From Anaerolineae bacterium (GTDB lineage Bacteria > Chloroflexota > Anaerolineae > Aggregatilineales > Phototrophicaceae), in assembly GCA_025454525.1 (NCBI GenBank), contig JALOOG010000006.1, positions 1-64,000 of the forward strand: DNA of 64,000 bases, written 5' to 3'. The notes under the pieces were generated by a model. That model had not been told where the DNA came from. It saw only the letters and a program-made list of their open reading frames with translations, and did no database searches. Positions within the stretch are counted from its first letter, which is position 1. Every line of letters begins with the position of its first letter. Made by a program: the position numbers and the translations under genes. This document shows, one piece after another, positions 37,292-45,204 of this stretch.

Positions 37292-38200
37292 ATGCGTGAA
37301 TTGAGTTCTGCGGTGCTGATCTTACGTCCTAATCAGCCAAAAATCATTGAAGGGCGTTTCTTAGGGCGAGTCGCACATAAACTGTTTTTAACCATGTTGA
37401 ATCAAGTCGGTTATGACGATCTCGCTCAACAACTCCATGATCTTAACGGGCCCTTACCCTTTACGGTGAGCGATCTCTTGCCGCACAGCCCTACCCATTA
37501 TTGGTTACGAATCACCGGCCTGAATGAGCAGTTAGGCGAGATTCTGACCCTGTTACCGACGCAATTAACGGGACAAACGCTCCTGATCCCGCCGCGTGTT
37601 GAGGGTATAGATACCCCTTGGGCGCTAACGGTGGAGATGATCTTACTCTCGCATCATGAATGGGCCCGACAAACGACTTATGCCGATCTTGTCCGCCGAC
37701 ATTGGCAAACACCACGCAAGATCGCCTTAGAGTTTTTTAGTCCCACCACGCTTAAAAGCCTTGGGGTACAACGTGTATTCCCAGATGCGTCATTGATCTT
37801 CCGACTATTGTATGATCGTTGGTTGAAGTTGACCGCGCAACAGATCCCTTTACCGTTTTCCCCGTCTAGCCAAGACCTAGAGCAGTTTGTGAGCTATTTT
37901 GTGCAGATAGACGATTATGAATTGCGTTGTATGACGATCCCCCTGAAAAATAGTGCGATCAAAAGCTTTCATGGTTGGGCGGCTTATCGTTTGTTGCCAG
38001 ATAATGATGATTTTCGCAAGCGTGCAGAGCGTCGTCAATCAAAACATGGCGATGTAACCTTGCTTACACAATATCACGCCTATCGCCGACACCGTGATCA
38101 GTACGCCGCTGTGCTAACGTTGCTCTCGGAATTTGCCTTTTACAGCGGTCTAGGCAACCATACCGGACAAGGTATGGGTATGGTGCGACGCAAAAATTGA
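37292..38200 (+). CDS. cas6: Cas6-like CRISPR RNA endonuclease, orphan
   Basis: 302 residues from the ATG at 37292; a TTG at 37259 is also in frame. The protein has two ferredoxin-like halves, and the C-terminus ends in FAFYSGLGNHTGQGMGMVRR. That is the glycine-rich loop of Cas6 (GxGxxTxxGxGxV) with the Cas6 C-terminal domain before it. LTVEMILLSHHEWAR and FLGRVAHKLFL lie in the N-terminal half; a His-based active site is plausible but not pinned. Cas6 cuts CRISPR precursor RNA. No other cas gene and no repeat array is in this window, so it must serve an array elsewhere or be a leftover. Confidence 0.8.
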   Translation: MRELSSAVLILRPNQPKIIEGRFLGRVAHKLFLTMLNQVGYDDLAQQLHDLNGPLPFTVSDLLPHSPTHYWLRITGLNEQLGEILTLLPTQLTGQTLLIPPRVEGIDTPWALTVEMILLSHHEWARQTTYADLVRRHWQTPRKIALEFFSPTTLKSLGVQRVFPDASLIFRLLYDRWLKLTAQQIPLPFSPSSQDLEQFVSYFVQIDDYELRCMTIPLKNSAIKSFHGWAAYRLLPDNDDFRKRAERRQSKHGDVTLLTQYHAYRRHRDQYAAVLTLLSEFAFYSGLGNHTGQGMGMVRRKN

Positions 38201-38567
38201 AATATCACTTTATCTCGTAGCGATTGATCGCACCTCAAAATGAAAAACCGTTTTACCCCGAATGGCGGCAGTGACGGCGGCTAGACGAAAAAAAAGATTC
38301 GGCGACAGCGGCAACGTGGTTAGGAGGATCGTAAGATTGCGCCTCAACGTCAGACAGCAAAAATAAAGTAGAATCGCATATTCATCCGATCTTCCTCCTG
38401 ATAATCATGGTCGTATTGGGTAGATCATAGCACAAGTGAGCGAAAAAGTCGTAACATTTGTCCCGATTTTTTCCCCTAATTCTAAGATGGATTGCTCTTG
38501 ACAAACGGCTTCTAAACACGCATATTGATAGGGTAAGTGAGACTCAGTATCAAAACGGAGGTTAAAC
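38201..38567. other. Intergenic region between cas6 and the metal transporter
   Basis: 367 bases without a convincing gene. It has no CRISPR-like repeats. TGATAATCA at 38399-38407 is a short palindrome resembling the core of Fur/Zur boxes; the metal-transporter promoter lies at 38498-38526. An AAAAAAAA run is near 38290. Confidence 0.5.
38498..38526 (+). promoter_or_regulatory. Promoter of the metal transporter operon
   Basis: TTGACA at 38498-38503, a 17-base spacer and CATATT at 38521-38526. ACGGAGGTT gives the ribosome binding site before the start at 38568. The Zur-like palindrome about 90 bases upstream could be a metal-dependent operator, but that is weak. Confidence 0.6.
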
Positions 38568-39743
38568 GTGAAAATTGGTGTGGTGTTAGGGATGTTGCTG
38601 CTGTTAATTTCAGGGGTGACACAAGCACAAGAGCGTTTACAAGTGACTGCAAGCTTTAGCATTTTAGCGGATGTGGCCCGTAATGTCGCGGGGGATGTGG
38701 CTGATGTGGAGTCGATTATCCCGTTGGGGGCTGATCCGCATACCTATTCCCCGACTCCGGCAGACATTGCGAAGGTCGCCGATGCGGATGTTGTTTTGGT
38801 TAATGGGGTTGGTTTTGAGGAAGGTTTGTTAGAAGCGATCGAAAATGCTGCATCAGAGGTTAATCTGATCGTAGCATCCTCTTGTATTGAGATCCTTCCG
38901 ATTGGCGCGACTCGTCACGATCATGAAGAAGGCGAAGCCCATAGCGAAGAAGAATCGCATAGCGAAGAAGAAGTTGAGTTAGATCCGCTAATGGTGGCGC
39001 GTTGTGAGGCGCATCTTTTGGAACTTGACCTGTTACATGACCTTGATCACGAGGCAAGCGCTACCGAAGAAGCGGATGATCACGATCATGAGCATGGTAA
39101 GATCGAATCGTTAGGCCGTCTCTATGAGATCGAATGTGGTGAACATGGCCATGAGGAAGAAGAAGCGGATCACGCAGAAGATGAACATAGCCATGAAGAA
39201 GGCGCTTGTGATGAGCATGTGTGGAGCGATCCGCATAATGTGATCTATTGGGTTTTGATGATCCGCGACTCGTTGATCGCGGCGGATAGTGCGAATGCAG
39301 CGACCTACACGGCAAATGCGGCTGCTTATATCACCGAGTTGGAAGAATTGAGCCACGATTTTGTTGAGCCGATGTTAGAATCGGTTCCTGTGGAAAACCG
39401 CGTGTTAGTCACCAATCATGAGACGATCGGCTATCTTGCGGCCGCCTATGGTTATGAGATTGTGGGCGCAATTATGCCGGGTGGAAGCACCTTAGCTGAA
39501 CCTAGCGCTAGTGACCTTGCCGCTTTGATCGATCTGGTCAAAGAGGAAGGGGTCATCGCGATCTTTGCAGAAAATACGGTTAACGCCGAAACCGCGCAAC
39601 AAGTGGCCGCTGAAAGTGGTGCAAGTTTCTATACCTTGTACACCGATTCGTTAGGTGAACCCGGTGGCGAAGCGGGAACATACTTGGATTATATCCGATA
39701 CAATGTGACCACGATCACCCAAGCGCTTGGCGGGGGTATGTAA
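38568..39743 (+). CDS. znuA: Zinc/manganese ABC transporter binding protein (ZnuA/TroA-like)
   Basis: 391 residues starting at GTG, with GGAGG upstream. Signal peptide MKIGVVLGMLLLLISGVTQAQ, no lipobox. The cluster A-I fold is shown by LGADPHTYSPTP (metal ligand H58), ACDEHVWSDPHN (second His), VLVTNHETIGYL (third His) and the C-terminal TLYTDSLGEPG (Asp). Between the first two ligands lies an insertion of about 110 residues rich in His, Asp and Glu (HDHEEGEAHSEEESHSEEE, DHDHEHGK, HGHEEEE), much longer than the usual zinc-specific loop. It also has a few Cys. Zinc is the likely substrate. Confidence 0.92.
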   Translation: MKIGVVLGMLLLLISGVTQAQERLQVTASFSILADVARNVAGDVADVESIIPLGADPHTYSPTPADIAKVADADVVLVNGVGFEEGLLEAIENAASEVNLIVASSCIEILPIGATRHDHEEGEAHSEEESHSEEEVELDPLMVARCEAHLLELDLLHDLDHEASATEEADDHDHEHGKIESLGRLYEIECGEHGHEEEEADHAEDEHSHEEGACDEHVWSDPHNVIYWVLMIRDSLIAADSANAATYTANAAAYITELEELSHDFVEPMLESVPVENRVLVTNHETIGYLAAAYGYEIVGAIMPGGSTLAEPSASDLAALIDLVKEEGVIAIFAENTVNAETAQQVAAESGASFYTLYTDSLGEPGGEAGTYLDYIRYNVTTITQALGGGM

Positions 39744-39752
39744 AAGCAGTTT

Positions 39753-39781
39753 CCTGTGAGGGGAGTCGATCCCCTCACAGG
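39753..39781 (+). terminator. Intra-operon hairpin after znuA
   Basis: A perfect 12-bp stem (CCTGTGAGGGGA with TCCCCTCACAGG) and loop GTCGA, only 9 bases after the znuA stop. A weak TTTG follows. It probably reduces read-through so the binding protein outnumbers the membrane parts. Confidence 0.6.
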
Positions 39782-39809
39782 TTTGTCCAGTCATCAGAGA
39801 AAGTCAGTT

Positions 39810-40610
39810 ATGTTAGTACAGCCAGAGTCAAATAGCACGATCCCCGCCTTAAAAGTGGTGGATCTGGCAGCGGGGTATCCGGGAGATCGGCGCGCAATTA
39901 GTCAGGTTCATTTTGAGGTCAACCGGGGTGAACGTATTGCTGTGATCGGCCCTAATGGTGCAGGGAAAAGCACCTTGTTTAAATCGATCGTGGGTTTGAT
40001 ACCGTTTACCCAAGGTCATGTTTCGATCCATGGTGAAGATTGTCGTACTAGTCATAACATGGTCGGTTACGTGCCACAACATAACGAGATCGATTGGAAT
40101 TTTCCCGCCACGGTGAGCGATGTGGTGATGATGGGGCGTGCGCGTCAAATTGGTTGGTTACGAATGCCTAAACGTGCCGATTGGGAAAAAGTTGAAGCCC
40201 TGTTAACCCAAGTGGGTATGGCACATCTGGCGGATCGTCAAATTGGCCAATTAAGTGGCGGTCAAAAACGACGGGTGTTTATCGCACGGGCCTTAGCGCA
40301 AAATGCGGATGTGCTGTTGTTAGATGAACCCTTTAACGGGGTGGATGTCGCCGCGCAAGATGAGATCATGCAGACATTGGATATGTTGCAAGCGAGACAA
40401 GTCACTGTGTTACTGGCAACGCATGATATGGAGTTAGCCTTATCGAAATTTGACCGCTTGATGTTGATCAAAGGGCAAATGATCGCGTATGGGACTCCGG
40501 ATGAAGTGTTCACCCCCACACATCTTAAAACTGCTTACGGCGGCCGTGTACGTGTGTTTGAGGATGCCGGACAAATGATGGTGTTGGCCGACGAACACGG
40601 ATGCTGTTAG
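39810..40610 (+). CDS. znuC: Metal ABC transporter ATPase (ZnuC-like)
   Basis: 266 residues from the ATG at 39810; a longer frame would run through the hairpin and is unlikely. All ABC motifs are intact: Walker A GPNGAGKST, Q-loop VPQHNEIDW, signature LSGGQKRRV, Walker B VLLLDEPF and switch His LATHDMEL. It powers metal import with the permease that overlaps it by 10 bases. Confidence 0.95.
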   Translation: MLVQPESNSTIPALKVVDLAAGYPGDRRAISQVHFEVNRGERIAVIGPNGAGKSTLFKSIVGLIPFTQGHVSIHGEDCRTSHNMVGYVPQHNEIDWNFPATVSDVVMMGRARQIGWLRMPKRADWEKVEALLTQVGMAHLADRQIGQLSGGQKRRVFIARALAQNADVLLLDEPFNGVDVAAQDEIMQTLDMLQARQVTVLLATHDMELALSKFDRLMLIKGQMIAYGTPDEVFTPTHLKTAYGGRVRVFEDAGQMMVLADEHGCC

Positions 40611-41464
40611 ACATGGAAGCGCTACAGCCTATCCTTGATTTTCTCTTAACCCCCATGAGTTATCAATTCATGCAACGCGCCCTATTAGGCGGGATCATCG
40701 TAGGTCTAATTTGTGGGGTGATCGGTTGTTTTGTGGTGATCCGCAGTATGTCGTTTTTTGGTGATGCGCTGGCTCATGCGGTCTTACCCGGGGTGGCGAT
40801 CGCTTATATCCTCACAGGGGGGGCGGGGATCGGGTTATTCATCGGTGGGCTGATCGCCGGAGTTGGATCGGCATTAGGGATCGGTTGGTTGACCCGTGAG
40901 AATCGCCTCAAAGAAGATACCGCGATCGGGATCGTATTTGTCACCATGTTCGCGCTTGGAATCGCGATCATCAGTCAAGATGAGCGGGCTTATGGGCGTG
41001 ATCTGGTGCATATTTTGTTTGGCAACATCTTAGGCATTGTCGATACCGACTTGGTGATCATGGTGTTGTGTGGTGTGATCGTGGTGGGTAGTATCGTGCT
41101 GTTTTACAAAGAACTGATGATCATCAGTTTTGATCAAAGCCTTGCACGCACGCTTAAACTTCCGTCGGAAGGCTTGCGCTTGTTTTTACTGATCTTGATC
41201 GCCTTGACGATCATCGCGAGTCTCCAGGTGGTTGGTACGACCCTGATGTTAGCGATGTTGGTGGTGCCGGCGGCGGCCGCTCACCTAATCACACATCGGT
41301 TACATCACATGATCCTAGTCGCTAGTTTGATCGGGATCATAAGCTGTGTGATCGGGATCTACGTTTCATACTACTTAGATATAGCGGCGGGTCCATCAAT
41401 TGTGTTAACGGTGAGCAGTTTGTTTGTTATGGTGTTTATAGGGGCGCGTTTGCGTGCGGTTTAA
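40601..41464 (+). CDS. znuB: Metal ABC transporter permease (ZnuB-like)
   Basis: 287 residues. The start is the ATG at 40601, or the one at 40613. About eight membrane helices are seen, and the ABC-3 family signature is present: FGDALAHAVLPGVAIAY near residue 53, then RENRLKEDTAIGIVFVTMFALGI, then GTTLMLAMLVVPAAAAHLI. It forms the membrane channel for the zinc importer. Its 3' end overlaps the convergent phosphatase gene by 29 bases. Confidence 0.95.
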   Translation: MLLDMEALQPILDFLLTPMSYQFMQRALLGGIIVGLICGVIGCFVVIRSMSFFGDALAHAVLPGVAIAYILTGGAGIGLFIGGLIAGVGSALGIGWLTRENRLKEDTAIGIVFVTMFALGIAIISQDERAYGRDLVHILFGNILGIVDTDLVIMVLCGVIVVGSIVLFYKELMIISFDQSLARTLKLPSEGLRLFLLILIALTIIASLQVVGTTLMLAMLVVPAAAAHLITHRLHHMILVASLIGIISCVIGIYVSYYLDIAAGPSIVLTVSSLFVMVFIGARLRAV

Positions 41465-42365
41465 AGAGCAATTGCGCCATACGTGGCACAAGACCGATCA
41501 GATCTGTTAGATCGGAAAAAAGCGCTTTTTTTTGTCCGATTACCACCGTTGGCACGCGGTTTTCAGTGTGATGTCGATCATCCATTGCTTCCAGATTGCC
41601 ATGGTCGCTTGTGATGATGATCAATCCCTCGGAGTCGTGCCAAGTCTCTAGCGCCCCTTGCATCACTTGATCGAACAATTCGATTAAAGCGACCCCTTCC
41701 TCCACTGTGCCACGATGTCCGACGGTATCGGTCATCCAATGCGAAAAAAACGCAAAATCATAACGGCGTGAGAGTTCAATCATCTGTTTGCCGGCTGCTT
41801 GTGGGCTATAAAGCGGCGTATCGGTGTATTGCAAATAATCGCGCCACGCTTGTCCTGTCCAATCTTCGCTCATCGCGTCTTCACGATAGAGGGCATGGTG
41901 ATCAAATAGTGGAAGTCCGGCCGCATAAACCGCGTGTTGGATGCTGGAACGGAGGGTTTTTCCGCGTGCGATGTTGTGGAGTAGGGTCGGTGGGTAGGCG
42001 TTGATCAAGGCCGCTTGTTGGCCTTGTTGGATGACCTGTTTAAAAAAGTTGTCGTTTTCAAGGAGCGCACGGGTTTCCGCATCCGGTTTCGGGCCATAAT
42101 GTCGCCCGATTAGTTGAGGGATGTTGCGGCCGGTGAGGATTGCGGCCTGACTTGTACCGCTTTGGGGTTTACCCGCTAACCCTAATTGTGCGTCAGTCGG
42201 GATAAAAAGCGCCTGATCGCTCTCTTGATACCCGGTGATGGATAGCCAACGGTGATCATTGGCTAAACGCCATAAAGTTGGGGTATGGGCCGCTGCAAAC
42301 GGATTGATCGTGGGATCGTCTATGCCTAGCCCGATCCCGTCCAAAAAAATCAGCAAGATGTGCAT
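41436..42365 (-). CDS. Phosphoglycerate-mutase-like metalloenzyme of the alkaline phosphatase superfamily
   Basis: 309 residues from the ATG at 42365 (MHILLIFLDGIGLGIDD). Metal-site motifs are FLDGIGLG at the N-terminus, PQSGTSQAAILTGRN (catalytic Ser/Thr with SGTSQ), the FSHWMTDTVGHRG block, and TSDHGNLEAMDDRHHTENRVP at the C-terminus. These fit PF01676 enzymes (cofactor-independent phosphoglycerate mutase, phosphopentomutase and relatives). It is shorter than true iPGM (about 510 residues) because the inserted domain is missing, so the substrate is uncertain. The start overlaps the thioredoxin-like gene by 16 bases. Confidence 0.82.
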   Translation of the reverse strand: MHILLIFLDGIGLGIDDPTINPFAAAHTPTLWRLANDHRWLSITGYQESDQALFIPTDAQLGLAGKPQSGTSQAAILTGRNIPQLIGRHYGPKPDAETRALLENDNFFKQVIQQGQQAALINAYPPTLLHNIARGKTLRSSIQHAVYAAGLPLFDHHALYREDAMSEDWTGQAWRDYLQYTDTPLYSPQAAGKQMIELSRRYDFAFFSHWMTDTVGHRGTVEEGVALIELFDQVMQGALETWHDSEGLIIITSDHGNLEAMDDRHHTENRVPTVVIGQKKALFSDLTDLIGLVPRMAQLLFKPHANAPL

Positions 42366-42856
42366 GACGTGGTATGCTTTCGTGCGAGATCCAGTTGCGC
42401 TTGGGTCGGGAGAGCATGATCGCGCCATACCTCATTCCCGTCTGCATCAAACAAGATGAACTCTGGTGTAAACGAGAAGTTATATTGCTGCCGAAGTTGC
42501 CTTCCGTTAAGCGAATGGATGTTGATCCGCAAGATGTTAAATTCAGGTTGTAGATCTCGCGCCAATTGATCGAACGTTGGGCGTAGCAAAAGACAACTGG
42601 TGCAATAGTTGCTAAAAAACTCAGCCAAAGTTGGGCGATCGTTGTCGAAGACAGGCGCGAGATCCGTTATCCCCCCTTCATCACCAGTACCGGGGCGCAA
42701 GACGAAAAAAACAATCAAAAACACCAAGACGACCGCCCCTTCAAGCAAGGCCGTATAGCGCCATTGAGTTTTCAAAATAAATCGCGTCACGATAAAAATA
42801 GCGAGTATGACCGTTGACGCGATTAGAGGATATGAAATTTGGTTAAGCTCATTCAT
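42350..42856 (-). CDS. Membrane-anchored thioredoxin-like protein
   Basis: 168 residues. Two hydrophobic helices (about 9-28 and 38-54) precede a thioredoxin fold whose active site is FSNYCTSCLLLRPTFDQLA (CxxC, C85 and C88). SFTPEFILFDADG supplies the cis-Pro loop. It would face outside and reduce, oxidise or deliver electrons to exported proteins. The very C-terminus has a second Cys pair (TTSCTSC), which is unusual. It begins 2 bases after the MBL gene stop on the same strand. Confidence 0.8.
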   Translation of the reverse strand: MNELNQISYPLIASTVILAIFIVTRFILKTQWRYTALLEGAVVLVFLIVFFVLRPGTGDEGGITDLAPVFDNDRPTLAEFFSNYCTSCLLLRPTFDQLARDLQPEFNILRINIHSLNGRQLRQQYNFSFTPEFILFDADGNEVWRDHALPTQAQLDLARKHTTSCTSC

Positions 42857-42858
42857 CT

Positions 42859-43497
42859 TTATCGTAAAAATATGTTGGTTTCCCGTTCTATTCCGAGAGT
42901 GGTCTCACGGCCATGTCCCGCTAGAACGCGCACATCATCACCCAAAGGAAACAACTTCTCAAAAATCGATTTGATTAAGGTGTCGCGATCCGACTCGGGA
43001 AGATCGGTGCGTCCGATCGTACCGTCAAACAACACATCACCACTAAACAATAGATCAAATTCGCGGAAATAGAAACTGATGTGGCCCGGAGTATGGCCGG
43101 GGGTGAAAATCGTCTCTAATTTGATCGCGCCAACTTCGATAATTTCCGGTTCATCGGTTAAAAAGCGATCGGGTTTAGCCGGTTCCGGAAAACGTGTGCC
43201 GATATACCGTACCCCTTGTTCTGGGATATTCTCCAATAAGGGGAGTTCGCGTTCGTTGATGCAGAAAGGTGCATCGGTCAAGCGCTTCAATTCTTTACTG
43301 GCGAGAACATGATCAAAATGACCATGTGTAGCCAAGATCAATTTGATCGTCCACCCCGCCTGTACGGCCGTCTGGTAAATCAATTGTGCTTTATCCACCG
43401 GATCAATCACAATTGCCTGTTTCGATTCGGTATCTCCGATGATATAACAATTGGTGTAGGCCACACCAAGTGCAAGCACTTGTACTTCGATACTCAT
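42859..43497 (-). CDS. MBL-fold hydrolase, glyoxalase II-like
   Basis: 212 residues with the metallo-beta-lactamase signature THGHFDHVLASKEL (HxHxDH). Further metal ligands are in PGHTPGHISFYF (His) and FSGDVLFDGTIGRTDLP (bridging Asp); the final His is in VLAGHGRETTLG. It is a hydroxyacylglutathione-hydrolase-type thioesterase, though the thiol carrier in this organism is unknown. The start overlaps the MurJ stop (ATGA), so the pair is translationally coupled. Confidence 0.9.
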   Translation of the reverse strand: MSIEVQVLALGVAYTNCYIIGDTESKQAIVIDPVDKAQLIYQTAVQAGWTIKLILATHGHFDHVLASKELKRLTDAPFCINERELPLLENIPEQGVRYIGTRFPEPAKPDRFLTDEPEIIEVGAIKLETIFTPGHTPGHISFYFREFDLLFSGDVLFDGTIGRTDLPESDRDTLIKSIFEKLFPLGDDVRVLAGHGRETTLGIERETNIFLR

Positions 43498-45158
43498 GCC
43501 GTTGCTAATCCCTTCGGTTTTTGACGACGTAACACTATATCGATTAAAACACCGAGTTCCTCCATTTTCAATAGGGCCGCCATTAAGATAAAGATCATTA
43601 ACCCTACGGAGGTTTCGACGATCACTTGTAAGATTGTAAACAATGTGCCACGTTGATCAAAACCCAACATCTGCCAACCCGCATTGACGATCACAATCGC
43701 TAAGGCCATCACCAGACTAGCGGCGGTGGTTTTGAGGACGGTGCGCGCTAAGGTGTTCTCTTCAATGCCATGCCAACGTTGACGTAAAATCAGCAATAAC
43801 ACGCTGACCTCAAATGCCACACCGACGGTATTGGCGATCGCGAGTCCCGCTACGTTCCCATAAACCGGAAGTGCATCCATCGCGGAGAAAACCGGATTAG
43901 CGAATCGTTGTGCGCTGATCGCGCTTTCGGCAAAAGCGACATTGCTTAACGCAAAGGCCAAAGATAAATTGATCGCTGACCCGCCTAAGGCTGTCCAAAG
44001 CGGAGTCAGGGTATCTTTATCGGCATAGAAACTGCGAGCGACCACTTCTAAAGCGGAATGCACGATGATCCCTAACGCAAAAAATTGTAAGGTGGTATAG
44101 ACCAAAAGTGACGCATCGGCCTGAAACGCGCCGCCTTCTAACAAACGCAAGATCGGCCGCCCAACAAAGATCAAACCGACCGCGGCCGGAATGCTCCCGA
44201 TCAAGATAAAGCGTAACGCCCCGGACATGGCGGCCCGTTTGCCATTTTCATCACCGACTTCGCTTAAGGCCGCAAGGGTAGGGAAGATCACTGTCCCCAT
44301 TGCTGTTCCGATCAACGTCTGGGGGATTTGCATCAAACGCCAACCCCAATCTAACGCAGCAACCGATCCGGTTCCTAAGCGAGAGGCGATGTTATTCATC
44401 ACCAAAAAGTTAAGGCTGATCACCCCTAACCCGGCTACCCGCGGTAACATCAGACGGAAGATCCGTCGTACCATTGGATCATTAAAACCAAGCGATAAAT
44501 GCCATTGAGCGCGCACACGGATCAATCCAGGGATCTGGATCAATAAGTGAAGTGCCGCGCCGAATACCGCGCCTAAGGCGATTCCGTTGACCCCTAAAAT
44601 CGGCATGAGTATCAGAACACCCATTAGAATCCCGACATCAAACATGATCGGCGCAAGCGCGGGCAGTAAAAAGTGATTGTGACTCTGCAAAATGCCCATC
44701 ACGATCCCGCTCACCGAAAAAATGAGGGTGCTGATCAACAAGATCCGCATGAGTTCGGCGGTTTGCGCTTGCGTGTCCGGGTTGAATCCCGGTGAGGTGA
44801 CATTCGCAACCAACCATGGCGCAAATAGAAAGACGATCGCACTCACCACAAATGTTAGCGAAAACACGGTGTTGATCACACGACTCGCGGTGCGCCATGC
44901 GCCTTCACGATCCTCTTGCGCTAAAAAGCCCGCAAAAATCGGGATAAAAGCATGAGCCAACGCGCCACCCGCGATCAAGGTGAAGATCGTTTCTGGAATG
45001 CGATTCGCACTCACATACGCATCCCATTCTTCTTCGATCCCGAACTGACGTGCGATGATCACCACTTGCGCGAGACTCACCAGCTTAGCAGTTGCAAACG
45101 CGATCATCACAATCAAAGTGGAGCGGGCAAGCTGGCGGGTGCGGTTTTCAGCGGTCAT
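43494..45158 (-). CDS. murJ: Lipid II flippase MurJ
   Basis: 554 residues with about 14 helices of the MOP superfamily. Diagnostic parts include FGIEEEWDAYVSANRIPETIFTLIAGGALAHAFIPIFA near the N-terminus, then FNPDTQAQTAELMRILL, then PTLAALSEVGDENGKRAAMSGALR. MurJ moves lipid II across the membrane for peptidoglycan synthesis. Its start has GGAG upstream. It lies with other envelope genes of the region. Confidence 0.92.
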   Translation of the reverse strand: MTAENRTRQLARSTLIVMIAFATAKLVSLAQVVIIARQFGIEEEWDAYVSANRIPETIFTLIAGGALAHAFIPIFAGFLAQEDREGAWRTASRVINTVFSLTFVVSAIVFLFAPWLVANVTSPGFNPDTQAQTAELMRILLISTLIFSVSGIVMGILQSHNHFLLPALAPIMFDVGILMGVLILMPILGVNGIALGAVFGAALHLLIQIPGLIRVRAQWHLSLGFNDPMVRRIFRLMLPRVAGLGVISLNFLVMNNIASRLGTGSVAALDWGWRLMQIPQTLIGTAMGTVIFPTLAALSEVGDENGKRAAMSGALRFILIGSIPAAVGLIFVGRPILRLLEGGAFQADASLLVYTTLQFFALGIIVHSALEVVARSFYADKDTLTPLWTALGGSAINLSLAFALSNVAFAESAISAQRFANPVFSAMDALPVYGNVAGLAIANTVGVAFEVSVLLLILRQRWHGIEENTLARTVLKTTAASLVMALAIVIVNAGWQMLGFDQRGTLFTILQVIVETSVGLMIFILMAALLKMEELGVLIDIVLRRQKPKGLATA

Positions 45159-45204
45159 AACGACTCCAGTGGGAATAGGATAGAAGGGCGGAGCAAGTCC
45201 ACCC

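Noticed and set aside
38201-38567. CRISPR array next to the Cas6-like gene
   Set aside because: No regularly spaced repeats were found on either side; the gap holds only promoter-like sequence.
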